Made by a program: the position numbers and the translations under genes. Shown here piece by piece: positions 1-9,316 of a stretch of 64,000 bases of DNA (position 1 is the first letter of the stretch; every line of letters starts with the position of its first letter). The notes beneath the pieces are model-generated. The model was not told the DNA's origin. It ran no database searches and was given only the letters and a program-made list of their open reading frames with translations. The DNA lies in the NCBI GenBank assembly GCA_016125075.1, contig WGMO01000008.1, positions 62,001 through 126,000 of the forward strand. The letters are read 5' to 3'. This stretch comes from Terrimonas sp. (GTDB lineage Bacteria > Bacteroidota > Bacteroidia > Chitinophagales > Chitinophagaceae).

Positions 1-528
1 CACTTCAGGATCCGTATAGGCAGTAGGTATGATCTCCAGCAAGCGTAAATACCGGGGAGGGTTAAAAAAATGGGTGCCGCAAAAATGTTTTTTAAAATCA
101 TCCGACCGTCCTTCGGCCATCATGTGGATGGGGATACCTGAAGTATTGGAAGTGATCAAGGTGCCGGGTCTCCGGAATTTTTCAACGGCTTCAAAAACCT
201 GTTGTTTGATATCAAGCCTTTCCACCACTACTTCAATCACCCAATCATAACCGGCGATATCTTTCATGTTATCATCAAAATTCCCGGTGCTGATCTTTTT
301 CACCACGTTCTTGTGATAAACAGGAGAGGGGTTGGACTTGATGGCAGCACTCAGTGAATCATTAACGATCCTGTTCCTCTGTTTCGGATCGCTGCTTTCT
401 TTTGCATCACCCGGCACAATGTCCAGTAGTAAAACCTGTAACCCGATGCCTGCAAAATGACAGGCGATCCTGCTTCCCATAACGCCACTACCCAGTACGG
501 CGACTTTTTTGATGATCCGATTTGACAT
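1..528 (-). CDS. 3-hydroxyacyl-CoA dehydrogenase/enoyl-CoA hydratase, N-terminal part (FadN-like)
   Basis: The gene runs off the left edge; only the first 176 residues are present. The start is the ATG at 526-528. Residues 7-20 form a Rossmann NAD-binding loop (VAVLGSGVMGS), and near residue 160 there is the HFFNPPRYLRLLEI stretch that is typical of the long bifunctional 3-hydroxyacyl-CoA dehydrogenase/enoyl-CoA hydratase proteins of the FadN type. These oxidise 3-hydroxyacyl-CoA to 3-ketoacyl-CoA in fatty-acid beta-oxidation. A shorter 3-hydroxybutyryl-CoA dehydrogenase is possible, because the C-terminal part that would decide this is outside the window. Its expected partner, an acetyl-CoA acyltransferase, would lie downstream and cannot be seen. 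Confidence 0.8.
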   Translation of the reverse strand, partial: MSNRIIKKVAVLGSGVMGSRIACHFAGIGLQVLLLDIVPGDAKESSDPKQRNRIVNDSLSAAIKSNPSPVYHKNVVKKISTGNFDDNMKDIAGYDWVIEVVVERLDIKQQVFEAVEKFRRPGTLITSNTSGIPIHMMAEGRSDDFKKHFCGTHFFNPPRYLRLLEIIPTAYTDPEV

Positions 529-620
529 AAGACAAAATTAGTTAGTTATGCAACTATTTTCATCGAAGTTAGCTGAAAAATAATTTTCTGCAAGGGATCT
601 TTCATAAATTCTCTGTAAAT

Positions 621-649
621 AAAAAGCCCCGCAGCTGCGGGGCTTTTTT
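621..649 (-). terminator. Rho-independent terminator, perfectly symmetric
   Basis: A GC-rich palindrome (AGCCCCGC/GCGGGGCT) is flanked by A5 on one side and T6 on the other, so it can work in both directions. It lies 22 bp beyond the stop codon of the DUF5777 gene and closes that minus-strand operon. Confidence 0.85.
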
Positions 650-670
650 CCATCAGAACCTCAATATTTG

Positions 671-1564
671 TTATTTTTTTTGCTTTTTTATCTGGAAGGC
701 CCTTAACAGGTTAAACCCGAACTGGATATCCCCTTTCGCCCAGTCATTTGTTGTTTCCGTTAAAAAGACTCTTTCATTCATACCGATGGCATTGGTAAAA
801 TGGATCTGGAATACGTGTCCGCCGGTTTCAATATCGATCCCAACAGAAAGCGGATTTTTGGTGCCGTCATTTTCGTTGGGGTTGACCCTGTAATAATAAT
901 CGGCAGTAAAGGAAACCCGGTTACTCAACCTGATCCTGCCTCCCGCACCAACAGCAAACATATCACTGGGGTCATTGAAGGTGGGAACGAGATTGCGGTG
1001 CAATACTGTGGGCATCAACTGAAGGGTGATACCTTCTGTAATCTTGCTGCCGATGATTAACTGTCCATAGTATGCCAGCCTGGAGGTGAAATAATTTTTA
1101 CGCGAGGTGTCGGCCCATTTCAGGGAATTTAAAGTGCCCCCGGCAACAGCCAGTACGGAAAAGGGCAGCCCACCGTTTTTGGACTGGTGGATAAGGCGGT
1201 ATTTCAGGAAACCGTCGAATTCCTTTTTATTGGTACTTCTTCCCACCCCCAGCATAAAATTTTTGGTGATGCCAAAATCAAAACCCATCCGCATGGTCGC
1301 ATTGTCAAGGCCAAAAAATTCATATGCCCCTTTGTTCACATTGCCGAAGCGATGCAGGATGCGGAAATCCATTACACCCGGCCTGGTCATTTCAAGGCTC
1401 TGGCTCATGATAACCCGCGAAGACTTAAATGCATAATCGACGAATTCCTTTTTTGGCTTTTCATTACCGCCGACCAGGCTCAGCAGGTCCTCGTCCTGTG
1501 CCTGCAACCCGGTGCAGCATGATGATAACAGAAGGATGGCAAAGGCGATTTTGGTGATGCGCAT
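671..1564 (-). CDS. DUF5777 family outer-membrane beta-barrel protein
   Basis: A 297-residue protein with a signal peptide (MRITKIAFAILLLSS, then a Cys-rich region before the likely cleavage near LQAQ). The start at 1564 is chosen over one 69 bp upstream because it places the signal peptide at the N terminus. The sequence is rich in alternating polar/aromatic strands (for example RMGFDFGITKNFMLGVG and VSFTADYYYRV), which fits the DUF5777 beta-barrel family. It is the last gene of a run that also encodes c-type cytochromes, an OB-fold protein and YceI. The role is unknown; the context suggests an envelope redox or lipid-binding function. The assignment rests on remembered family style, not a search. 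Confidence 0.75.
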   Translation of the reverse strand: MRITKIAFAILLLSSCCTGLQAQDEDLLSLVGGNEKPKKEFVDYAFKSSRVIMSQSLEMTRPGVMDFRILHRFGNVNKGAYEFFGLDNATMRMGFDFGITKNFMLGVGRSTNKKEFDGFLKYRLIHQSKNGGLPFSVLAVAGGTLNSLKWADTSRKNYFTSRLAYYGQLIIGSKITEGITLQLMPTVLHRNLVPTFNDPSDMFAVGAGGRIRLSNRVSFTADYYYRVNPNENDGTKNPLSVGIDIETGGHVFQIHFTNAIGMNERVFLTETTNDWAKGDIQFGFNLLRAFQIKKQKK

Positions 1565-1608
1565 GAGCTGTATTGGTTTTGATGGGTGGGTGAATGTTGC
1601 CGGGTTAA

Positions 1609-2166
1609 TTATTTTAATGGTTCGAGAGAACAATCCACTTTTATGTTGACGGTATTGGAGATCTTATCGTTCACCACCGTTGGGATGCTGATATCATAGT
1701 CTGAAAGCAGAATCTGGAATACGGCATTGGCGGCAATCTTTCCTCCCCTGACGCTGAGTTTACCGGTCGATTCTACGTCTTTGGTAACGCCATGTATGGT
1801 CAGTTTTCCTTTCACTTTGGCAGTATATTCACCGTCTTTACCGTAATTGATATCGGCATTATTGGTAACCTGGCCTTTGAATTCTCCTTTGGGGAACTTA
1901 TGGCTTTCCACATAATTCTCATTAAAGTGTTCCTGCATCAATGCCCGCTTGAACTCGAAGCCCTTCATCAGAACGGCAAACTGCATATTGCCCGTCTTGC
2001 TGTCCAGCACACAGGTCACACTGTTATTGGTGCCTTCTATCTTTTCAAGGGGTGATTTTGTACATTCAAAGAAGATCGTTCCTGTTTTTGTATAGAACTT
2101 GTCCTGTGAAAAGGATACGCTTGATGCTGATAAAGCCAATGCGAGAATAATCAATGCCTTTTTCAT
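1609..2166 (-). CDS. YceI family protein
   Basis: A 185-residue secreted protein starting at MKKALIILALALSASSVSFSQ (signal peptide). It carries YceI lipocalin-like features: a KFPKGEFKGQV strand, an early DKFYTKTG region, and the conserved GKLTIHGVTKDVESTGKL segment followed by a FQILLSDYDIS strand. YceI proteins are periplasmic beta-barrels that bind isoprenoid or other lipid-like ligands. The start is placed 99 bp inside the longest reading frame because the upstream part has no signal sequence. It sits in the middle of the cytochrome/OB-fold/DUF5777 operon, 44 bp from its downstream neighbour. Confidence 0.88.
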   Translation of the reverse strand: MKKALIILALALSASSVSFSQDKFYTKTGTIFFECTKSPLEKIEGTNNSVTCVLDSKTGNMQFAVLMKGFEFKRALMQEHFNENYVESHKFPKGEFKGQVTNNADINYGKDGEYTAKVKGKLTIHGVTKDVESTGKLSVRGGKIAANAVFQILLSDYDISIPTVVNDKISNTVNIKVDCSLEPLK

Positions 2167-2203
2167 ATACTGCTGATTTAATTTGAGGTTAAAAACTTCA
2201 TGG

Positions 2204-2659
2204 TTAGTCTTTAGCGATAACGCTTCTAGATAAGAACACATCCGATCCGAGCAATTCATCTGCATTAAATCCGGTGACGACGCCTTTCATGCTGACCGTT
2301 GTCCCTTTCTGTAAAGCCTGTATTGCATCATTATGCGTTGAATCGACGGCGCATTGTACGGAAGAGAGCGTGCCTGCGTCGCCCTGGAGTACGACAGTAT
2401 ACCTGCCCTTATCATCTTTCCTGATATCCTTAATGGTGCCGGTCACCTCAATGATGAAATCTTCTTTCGGCAGGTATTTTTTATTGGCGGCATCCTCATC
2501 AGATTCGAACTCTTTTATGAGATCGGAAGATTGAATCGATAAACCGGCTTTTACATGACTCAGGTCTGTTTTTTTCCGGGTATATTCCTTGTATCCGAAA
2601 TAACCACCGGTAAGCACGATCACGCTGATAAAGGAAAAAATGATTGTCTTTTTACGCAT
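2204..2659 (-). CDS. OB-fold tRNA_anti-like family protein, membrane-anchored
   Basis: A 151-residue protein with one N-terminal membrane segment or signal anchor (TIIFSFISVIVLTGGYFGY). It is followed by a beta-rich domain with the pattern FIIEVTGTIKDIRKDDKGRY, typical of the OB-fold tRNA_anti-like family. The later GTTVSMKGVVTGFNADELLG segment fits the last strands of that fold. The start at 2659 sets the membrane segment at the N terminus. The gene lies 13 bp after the small cytochrome gene and 37 bp before yceI, so it is probably co-transcribed with both. No enzymatic role can be stated. Confidence 0.7.
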   Translation of the reverse strand: MRKKTIIFSFISVIVLTGGYFGYKEYTRKKTDLSHVKAGLSIQSSDLIKEFESDEDAANKKYLPKEDFIIEVTGTIKDIRKDDKGRYTVVLQGDAGTLSSVQCAVDSTHNDAIQALQKGTTVSMKGVVTGFNADELLGSDVFLSRSVIAKD

Positions 2660-2672
2660 AACAAACGATTTA

Positions 2673-3053
2673 TTAATTATTAATGGCCCCGCCATCTACC
2701 CATGATTTAATCCTGTTGACAAGACAGCTGTTCATCTTATTTCCCCCCTGGGGCATTGGTACATATCCGGCGCTATGGTTAATGGAGCCGTAGAGTTTCC
2801 CGTTCAGGGCCTGGGTCTTTACAGCTGCATAGGTATCCAGTGTAATATTTCCGGAAGGAAGGCTTGTACTATGACAGCTGATACAAAGTGATTGCATGAT
2901 GGGGGCAACTGTATTACTATACGTTACACCCGTGGTATCGCAATTGCTGTTGCCGGCCGGGTACAATTCTTCCTCAATATCATAATAACAACTATTCAGG
3001 GTAATAACGCTTGTGAGTAGGGCCAATGCTGTTAAAATTTTGTTTCTTTTCAT
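2673..3053 (-). CDS. Small c-type cytochrome lipoprotein, one haem site
   Basis: A 126-residue protein with a lipoprotein-type signal (ALLTSVITLNSC). It has one CX2CH haem-binding site (CISCH) in the context SNTVAPIMQSLCISCHS. The GNITLDTYAAVKTQALNGKLYGSINH and VPMPQGG segments match the planctomycete-cytochrome-c-like domain found in many Bacteroidota. Axial Met could come from VPMPQ. It is 36 bp downstream of a two-domain relative and shares the C-terminal pattern with that protein's second half, so the two probably arose by duplication. It is likely an electron carrier on the periplasmic side of a membrane. Confidence 0.8.
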   Translation of the reverse strand: MKRNKILTALALLTSVITLNSCYYDIEEELYPAGNSNCDTTGVTYSNTVAPIMQSLCISCHSTSLPSGNITLDTYAAVKTQALNGKLYGSINHSAGYVPMPQGGNKMNSCLVNRIKSWVDGGAINN

Positions 3054-3089
3054 CCTGTAACCGTATTTTCTATTATTTGATTCGGGTTA

Positions 3090-3815
3090 TTAATTATTGG
3101 GGGAACCGTTATCCAGCCATTTTCTTATCTGTGTAAGCTGGCAATCTGATAAACCGTTTCCTGCCGGCGGCATCGCCACATATCCCGGATCTTTATGGAC
3201 AGCGCCCCAAAGTTTCCCGTTATTGGCCACCGCCTTCACCCCATTGTATGTGCTCAGGTCAATACCGCCACCGGGTGCCGCCCCGCTATGACAGCCCTGG
3301 CATTGGGAGGTGATGATGGGTTTTACCGCGCCACTATAAGTAAAGACCGCCGTATCACAGCCTCCTGTACAGGCATTGTTTTTCGCTCCCTGCTGGATCC
3401 ATTTATAAATCAGGTCGACCTGCTCCTGTGGCATTCTGGGGTCAGGGGGAGGCGGCATCCTGTCGCCATTATTACTGGTTACAATAACCCTATAGAGTTT
3501 ACTGTTACCGGGGTTGCCTGGGCTTACGATCCGCATGATGCCCGAATAAGTTGTAAGGTTGAGGCCTTCAACATGGGAACTGGCATCGTGGCAACCGCTT
3601 TTTGCACAATTGGAGACGATGATGGGTAAAATCTGTTGCTGAAAATAAACGGTATCAGGGCTACAGGTCACGGTACCGCCACCACCGCTACCACCTGAGC
3701 CACCGCCATTGTCAACAGGAGGATTGTAGACAGGAATTTCATGCTTACAGGCCATCAGAAGGGCGAAAACACTGAAACATACCAATAGCGTTCGCATTAA
3801 CTGCTTTTTTTGCAT
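3090..3815 (-). CDS. Two-domain c-type cytochrome lipoprotein
   Basis: A 241-residue lipoprotein (lipobox LLMAC near residue 25) with a Gly/Ser-rich spacer after the anchor. It then has two cytochrome domains. The first has the unusual haem motif CX4CH (CAKSGCH) and the second a standard CX2CH (CQGCH). Each is followed by an NLTTYSG/DLSTYNG segment and a proline-rich RMPPPPD or VAMPPAG loop with a possible Met ligand. The ATG at 3815 is preferred to a TTG two codons upstream. It heads the minus-strand operon of five genes; no consensus promoter was recognised upstream. Confidence 0.8.
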   Translation of the reverse strand: MQKKQLMRTLLVCFSVFALLMACKHEIPVYNPPVDNGGGSGGSGGGGTVTCSPDTVYFQQQILPIIVSNCAKSGCHDASSHVEGLNLTTYSGIMRIVSPGNPGNSKLYRVIVTSNNGDRMPPPPDPRMPQEQVDLIYKWIQQGAKNNACTGGCDTAVFTYSGAVKPIITSQCQGCHSGAAPGGGIDLSTYNGVKAVANNGKLWGAVHKDPGYVAMPPAGNGLSDCQLTQIRKWLDNGSPNN

Positions 3816-4062
3816 AGTCAAGTTTTGAAGTCGTTAAAAATTCCTCTCTGGCAGATGAATTGGATGCTTGCTTTGTAGAAATTAACCCAACTTACGGGTG
3901 GTTTGTAAATACCAGATACCAAAATGTAACCGGTTGGTTGGGTTATTTTTTACTTTTTTATGACATTTCCACAAACAAGAAACAGGCCATTTTTTTTGGG
4001 CGGGGAAAAAAAGTATACCGCAACCGATTGCGGAGCATAAACTTACAACAGGCACGTGATCT

Positions 4063-6171
4063 TCAGGAAACCTTACTACCGGGCGCTATCGTATTTTCCG
4101 GGTTGATGAAATGTAATTTTCCGGCTGCATCTTCGGCCATCAATATCATGCCCTGGCTGATGATGCCCCTCATTTTACGGGGTGCGAGGTTGGCTACGAC
4201 GGTGACCTGCCTGCCCACCAGGGTTTCGGGTGAATAATGCAGGGCAATACCGGATACAATGGTCCTTTTTTCAAAGCCCAGGTCCACTTCCAGTTGGAGC
4301 AGTTTATCCGCTTTTTCCACTTTTTCTGCAGCGGTGATGATCCCCGTGCGGAGGTCGATTTTGGCAAAATCATCAAACTGTATCTCCGGGCTGATCATTG
4401 AATGTTGGGGGGTTGGTGCTTCCATTGGTTGAGTAGTTTGGGGTGATTGGGCATTGGCCTTTAGTTTTTCAACCTGTTCGGTGATTTCCGCATCCTCGAT
4501 TTTCCGGAACAACAGTTGCGGCTCCCTTAAACTATATCCGACGCTGAGTAATTTAAGCTTACCGGCATTCTCCCAATCCAGCATCTTATCCACAACTTTC
4601 ATCATTTTTGTCATGGTCCTGGCAGTATTGGGCAGAAATGGATTGATGAGGATGGCCAGGTTCGCGCAAAGTTGGAGGCAAACATGCAAACAGTTATCGA
4701 TCAGTGCCTGTGCATGATCATTCAGGTTCTTGGCCAGGATCCAGGGTTCTTTTTTCTGCATATACTGGTTGCCCTTTCTCGAAAGATCAATTACTTCATA
4801 TAAGGCTTCCCTGAATTTATATTGCTCAATCAGGTTTTCAATTTTCACTTTTGACGTTTCAATCTCTTTGATCAGCACCTGGTCATTATCGTCGAGAAGC
4901 TGATGATGAAAGACCGGAACTTTTCCGCCACAAAGTTTGTGCATGAGCACCCAGCTGCGGTTCACAAAATTGCCAAAGATGCTGACCAGTTCACTGTTCA
5001 CCGCATCCTGGAAACCTTTCCACATAAATTCGCTGTCCTTGGTTTCGGGGGCTATCTGTGTCAGGTAATAGCGAAGCATATCCACACACTGCCCCCCGCC
5101 ATTTTCCTTTTTCACAAAATCATTGATATAATCCCGCATATCCAGTTTCCAGTTCCGGCTGGTGCTCATCTTATCACCTTCCAGGTTCAGGAATTCATTG
5201 GCGGGCACATTGGCAGGAAGAATATTACCATGAAGTTTCAGCATTACGGGAAAGATGATGCAATGGAAGACGATATTATCCTTTCCAACAAAATGCACCA
5301 GTTGGGTATCCTTGTCATACCAGTAGGGCTTCCAGTCTTTTTCATGATCAATGGCCCATTGTTTTGTTGCGCTGATATAGCCAATCGGGGCATCAAACCA
5401 AACATAGAGCACCTTACCGGCTGCATCTTTCAGGGGAACTTTTATTCCCCAGTCAAGATCCCTCGTTACCGCCCTTGATTGCAGGCCTCCGTCAATCCAG
5501 CTTTTACACTGGCCGATCACCGTGGCCCTCCAGTCATCTTTATGGTCTTGTAATATCCATTCCCTTAAAAATGCTTCGTGTTTGCCCAGGGGCAGGTACC
5601 AGTGTGATGTTTTTTTCTTGATCGGAGCCTTGCCACTCAGGGTGCTCACGGGGTTGATCAGTTCATCAGGACTCAGTGTCCGACCGCAGTTTTCACATTG
5701 ATCTCCGAATGCCCGGTCGCTGCCGCAATTAGGGCAGGTGCCTTTTATATATCGGTCGGCGAGGAAGGTATTTGCCGATTCGTCAAAATATTGTTCTGTT
5801 TCTTTTACTTCCAGTTCCTGCCGGTCGTTCAGGTAGGTGAAAAATTCCTGTGCTGTTTCATGATGCAGGGGATCGCTGGTGCGGTGATAAATATCGAAAC
5901 TCATGTCCAGGTCTTCAAAATCCTGTTTCATGGCCGCATGGTATTTATCGATGATGGCCTGGGGGGTGGTGCCTTCCCGGGTGGCCTGTATTGGGATAGC
6001 CGTACCATGTTCATCACTGCCACAAACAAATACCACATCCCTTTTCCGGGCACGCAGGTAGCGTACATAAATATCAGCAGGAATATAGGCACCGGCCAGG
6101 TGACCCACATGTTTCAAGCCGTTGGCATAGGGTAGGGCTGATGTAACCAGGTATCTTTTTGGGGTTGTCAT
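4063..6171 (-). CDS. metG: Methionyl-tRNA synthetase
   Basis: A 702-residue class I aminoacyl-tRNA synthetase that charges tRNA-Met. The HIGH-like motif is HVGHLAGAY (residues 21-29) and the KMSKS-like motif is KMSTS, close to residue 335. The connective peptide has four paired cysteines (CPNCGS... CENCGR) for zinc. The C-terminal ~110 residues (from IQFDDFAKIDLRTG) form the EMAP-II/Trbp-type tRNA-binding domain, after a Gln/Pro/Thr-rich linker. Length and order are normal for the Bacteroidota enzyme. A well-formed promoter lies at 6198-6229, giving a leader of about 20 nt. Confidence 0.97.
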   Translation of the reverse strand: MTTPKRYLVTSALPYANGLKHVGHLAGAYIPADIYVRYLRARKRDVVFVCGSDEHGTAIPIQATREGTTPQAIIDKYHAAMKQDFEDLDMSFDIYHRTSDPLHHETAQEFFTYLNDRQELEVKETEQYFDESANTFLADRYIKGTCPNCGSDRAFGDQCENCGRTLSPDELINPVSTLSGKAPIKKKTSHWYLPLGKHEAFLREWILQDHKDDWRATVIGQCKSWIDGGLQSRAVTRDLDWGIKVPLKDAAGKVLYVWFDAPIGYISATKQWAIDHEKDWKPYWYDKDTQLVHFVGKDNIVFHCIIFPVMLKLHGNILPANVPANEFLNLEGDKMSTSRNWKLDMRDYINDFVKKENGGGQCVDMLRYYLTQIAPETKDSEFMWKGFQDAVNSELVSIFGNFVNRSWVLMHKLCGGKVPVFHHQLLDDNDQVLIKEIETSKVKIENLIEQYKFREALYEVIDLSRKGNQYMQKKEPWILAKNLNDHAQALIDNCLHVCLQLCANLAILINPFLPNTARTMTKMMKVVDKMLDWENAGKLKLLSVGYSLREPQLLFRKIEDAEITEQVEKLKANAQSPQTTQPMEAPTPQHSMISPEIQFDDFAKIDLRTGIITAAEKVEKADKLLQLEVDLGFEKRTIVSGIALHYSPETLVGRQVTVVANLAPRKMRGIISQGMILMAEDAAGKLHFINPENTIAPGSKVS

Positions 6172-6197
6172 GTAAACTGAACGACTTTGTTAGCCTG

Positions 6198-6229
6198 CAA
6201 AAATACCGGAATAGCGGTCATTACCCAAA
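6198..6229 (-). promoter_or_regulatory. Bacteroidota-type promoter of metG
   Basis: On the minus strand, TTTG (-33 box, 6226-6229) is followed after exactly 20 nt by TATTTTTG (-7 box TAnnTTTG, 6198-6205). The -7 box is 26 bp upstream of the metG ATG. Confidence 0.7.
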
Positions 6230-6279
6230 AGGGGCCAGCGCAACCCGCTGAATTTGTTTTGTTTTACTGTTCGTCATGC

Positions 6280-8607
6280 TTATCGGTGCATTTCATGGAT
6301 GAGTACCTGCGGAGCCAGTACCTGCCGGCATTTTTGTGTTACAATATTTTTTCCCAGATCAAAGCTGCCGCTTAATTTGATATCCGTGGAAGAGGCCCCG
6401 ATCTTCACGGTATATTGACCGGCATCTGCTACCCAGGCAATGGCCTGGGTATTATAGGAAGCCAGTTCGTCGGCTGTTAATACAAATCTCAGGGTTTGTG
6501 TTTCTCCGGGTTTGAGCAGTTTTGTTTTTGCAAAACCTTTTAATTCAACAGCAGGCTTATCAATTTTTGTAACCGGTGCGCTGATATACAATTGCACAAC
6601 TTCTTTACCGGCAATATTTCCCCGGTTGGTAATATCAACGGTCACGATCAACTTATTGTTAAACGTTTTTGAACTTAGCTTCAGGTTGCTGTAACCGAAC
6701 TTCGTATAGGACTGGCCATATCCAAACGGGTAGGCGGTTTTAACATTAAAACTGTTATAATACCGGTAGCCAACATAAATCCCTTCTTCATGGGTAACAT
6801 CGGCCGGCACCTGTGGCATACCCAATAATCCGGTTGATGCCTTTTCCGGGTATTCAATGCCCGGAAAGTTTTTGGCAGAAGGCACATCTTCATAGCTGAC
6901 GGGGAAGCTGGCGGTAAGTTTTCCCGAAGGATTTACCTTGCCGCTCAGGACATCCGCAACAGCATTTCCGGCTTCCAGGCCCGGTTGCCAGGTGAGTAAG
7001 ATCGCATCCACCTGCCGGCTCCAGCTGTCCGTTTCAATGACACCACCAATATTGAGAATGACCACCACTTTTTTTTGTTGGGCATGAAAGGCCTCCGATA
7101 CGTTTTTGATCAAAGTTTTTTCTGCAGCAGAAAGTTCAAAATCATTTTCCACTTTTCTGTCTCTTCCTTCCCCGGCATTCCTGCCAATAGTGATCAGCGC
7201 TATTTCGGTTTCGTTGGCTATTTTGCTGATCCTGGAAGGGTCCAGGTCAAGCTCTTCCGGCCGGGGTGTTGGGTTCATGAACTCTTCAAAAAAACTTTTC
7301 CTGGGATGCCTGATCCCTTCTGCTTTTAAATAATCCGTATACATTTTCTCCAGCCCCTTTTCGATCGTAAAACCAGCCTTTCCAAGTCCTTCCACCAGTG
7401 AAACGGTGTAGGCTTCATTTACATCCCCGCTTCAGGTACCGCCGGCAATAAAATCATAGGAAGTATTGCCAAAGACCGCCATGGACCGGTTTTGATGGAG
7501 GGGAAGCGTCATACTATTGTTCTTCAAAAGCACCATACCTTCTGCAGCGGCAGTCCTTGCTATTTTTGCATGCGCGGCCAGGTTGGGCTGGTCGCTGAAA
7601 ACAAAATGATGGAAAGATGGCGTCTTCAAGATATAATCTACGATACGGCCGGCATTTTCATCTAGGATATCCAGGCTGAGCGAACCATTTTTGACAGCAT
7701 CAAGAATGGCTTTCTTTTGCGCTGGTGTTCCGGGCATCAATAGATCATTACCGGCCTTCATCTGGGCCACGGCATCCTTTCCGCCAAACCAGTCGGTCAT
7801 CACCAAGCCTTTAAATCCCCATTCCTTTCTCAGGATCGAAGTGAGCAGGTCATATTCTTCAGAAGTGTAATGGCCATTCAGGAGATTATAAGAACTCATC
7901 ACTGTCCAGGGATCGGATTCTTTGACGGCAATCTCAAAACCTTTCAGGTAGATCTCCCGTAAAGCCCTTTCACTCACAATGGCATTTACGGTATTCCTGT
8001 TGGTTTCCTGGTTATTGACCGCAAAATGTTTGATAGAAGTGCCCACACCATTTGACTGTATACCCTTGACCATGGCGGCAGCCATTTTTCCCGATACAAG
8101 GGGGTCTTCTGAATAGTATTCAAAATTCCGGCCGCCCAGGGGGTTCCTTTGAATATTTAATCCCGGCCCGAGGAGGACATCCACTCCATATTCTTTCACT
8201 TCATTCCCCATCGCCATTCCTACGGCTTTCACCAGGCTGGTATCCCAGGTGGATGCGAGTAAGGTGGCAACCGGCCAGGCTGTTGCATAATAGGATTTGC
8301 TGCTGTCGTTATTCCTGAACGGATCAATCCGAAGCCCGGCCGGCCCATCAGCCACTACGGTTCCCGGTATGCCCAAACGATTAATCGCATAAGTGGTGCC
8401 TGCAGCCCCCGGCACCCTGTCCATGGTTTGCCCTATTACCGGATTTGTATTTTGACTCAAACCGGGGATATTCATCCCCATACCCACTACAAGGTTCACT
8501 TTTTCTTCCAGTGTCATTCCGGACACCAGTTCTTTGGCTTTCATGGATTGGGAAAACAGGCTGGTGACAGCGAGGAGAGCGCCACTGATCAAAAGAAAGT
8601 ATTTCAT
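6280..8607 (-). pseudogene. GH3 beta-glucosidase with one in-frame TGA
   Basis: One continuous frame of 776 codons is interrupted only by TGA at 7432-7434 (codon 392). The first half has a signal peptide ([20 protein letters not shown]), the KH motif (K193 H194) and the catalytic nucleophile region VMTDWFGG (D272) of glycoside hydrolase family 3. The second half holds the alpha/beta-sandwich domain and a fibronectin-III-like C terminus (VVQLYISAPV...KPGETQTL). The stop sits at the conserved G-T-G-S-G-D-V-N loop, where TGA replaces a glycine codon (probably GGA). A secreted enzyme releasing glucose from beta-glucosides is expected if intact. Each half alone lacks part of the active site. A sequencing error or strain polymorphism is possible. 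Confidence 0.85.
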
Positions 8608-8674
8608 GATGCAAGCATTTAGGACCCAAAGTTCCTGCAGACCAGGGTTGGTTCATTTGACAATTATCAAATAA

Positions 8675-9244
8675 TCAGTTCCTGTGAGCGCTCCTGATCC
8701 TGCTCAGGGTTTCGAGGGTGACTCCCAGGAAAGAAGCGATATAAGACAGGGGGATCCTTTGGATGATTGCGGGATTTTTTTCCAGGAGATGATCATAGCG
8801 TTGCTGGGCAGATTCGAATTGAATAGAATCCATCCGCTGCTGGGAAAGGATGAGTGACCCGGTCATCATTTTTCGGAACAGGGTCTCTACTGGATGGTAT
8901 TGTGCAGCAAGTTGCATCAGGTCACTGTAATGAATGCCCCAGATGACAGAGGGTTCTATGGTTTGGATGATCAGGCGGCTGGGCTGGCGTTCAAAGAAGC
9001 TGGTGATAGAAAGAAAGAACTGTTCATCCATCGCGATCCATTCAGTTACCTCCTTATCGTTTTTGTGATAAAAGATGCGGATCGCTCCCTTTTCCAGAAA
9101 ATAGATATGTTCGGATACTGCTTTTTCCCGGAGCAGCAGATGATCCCTGGGCAGGTCCCATTGTTTCCAGCTTTCGACGAAGACGGTCATGATTTCCGGA
9201 GAAAGCACTGAGATCTTTGATATACCTTTTACCAGTTTATCCAC
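8675..9244 (-). CDS. Crp/Fnr family transcriptional regulator
   Basis: A 189-residue protein with an N-terminal cyclic-nucleotide-binding-like fold (LLREKAVSEHIYFLEKGAIRIFYHKNDKEVTEWI) and a C-terminal helix-turn-helix (IPLSYIASFLGVTLETLSRIRS). This is the usual organisation of the Crp/Fnr regulators of Bacteroidota that bind an unknown or no ligand. There is no cysteine cluster of the Fnr type. It lies divergent from the S66 peptidase gene at 9317 and downstream of no other gene. Its target is not evident. Confidence 0.88.
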   Translation of the reverse strand: MDKLVKGISKISVLSPEIMTVFVESWKQWDLPRDHLLLREKAVSEHIYFLEKGAIRIFYHKNDKEVTEWIAMDEQFFLSITSFFERQPSRLIIQTIEPSVIWGIHYSDLMQLAAQYHPVETLFRKMMTGSLILSQQRMDSIQFESAQQRYDHLLEKNPAIIQRIPLSYIASFLGVTLETLSRIRSAHRN

Positions 9245-9316
9245 TGTTTGCAGGTTAAAAAGGAAGTTAAATAAATAGTGGAGGAAAGATAATTACTTTT
9301 TACTTTGTAACTTATA

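Noticed and set aside
3860-4062. Plus-strand gene antisense to the end of metG
   Set aside because: Its frame runs into metG on the other strand and has no family likeness; treated as a shadow frame.
7432-7434. TGA in GH3 read as glycine by a recoded genetic code (as in Gracilibacteria)
   Set aside because: Other genes here use TGA as a genuine terminal stop (gajA at 49115-49117, AbiV-like at 53411-53413), and the gene set is Bacteroidota, which uses code 11. A point mutation is simpler.
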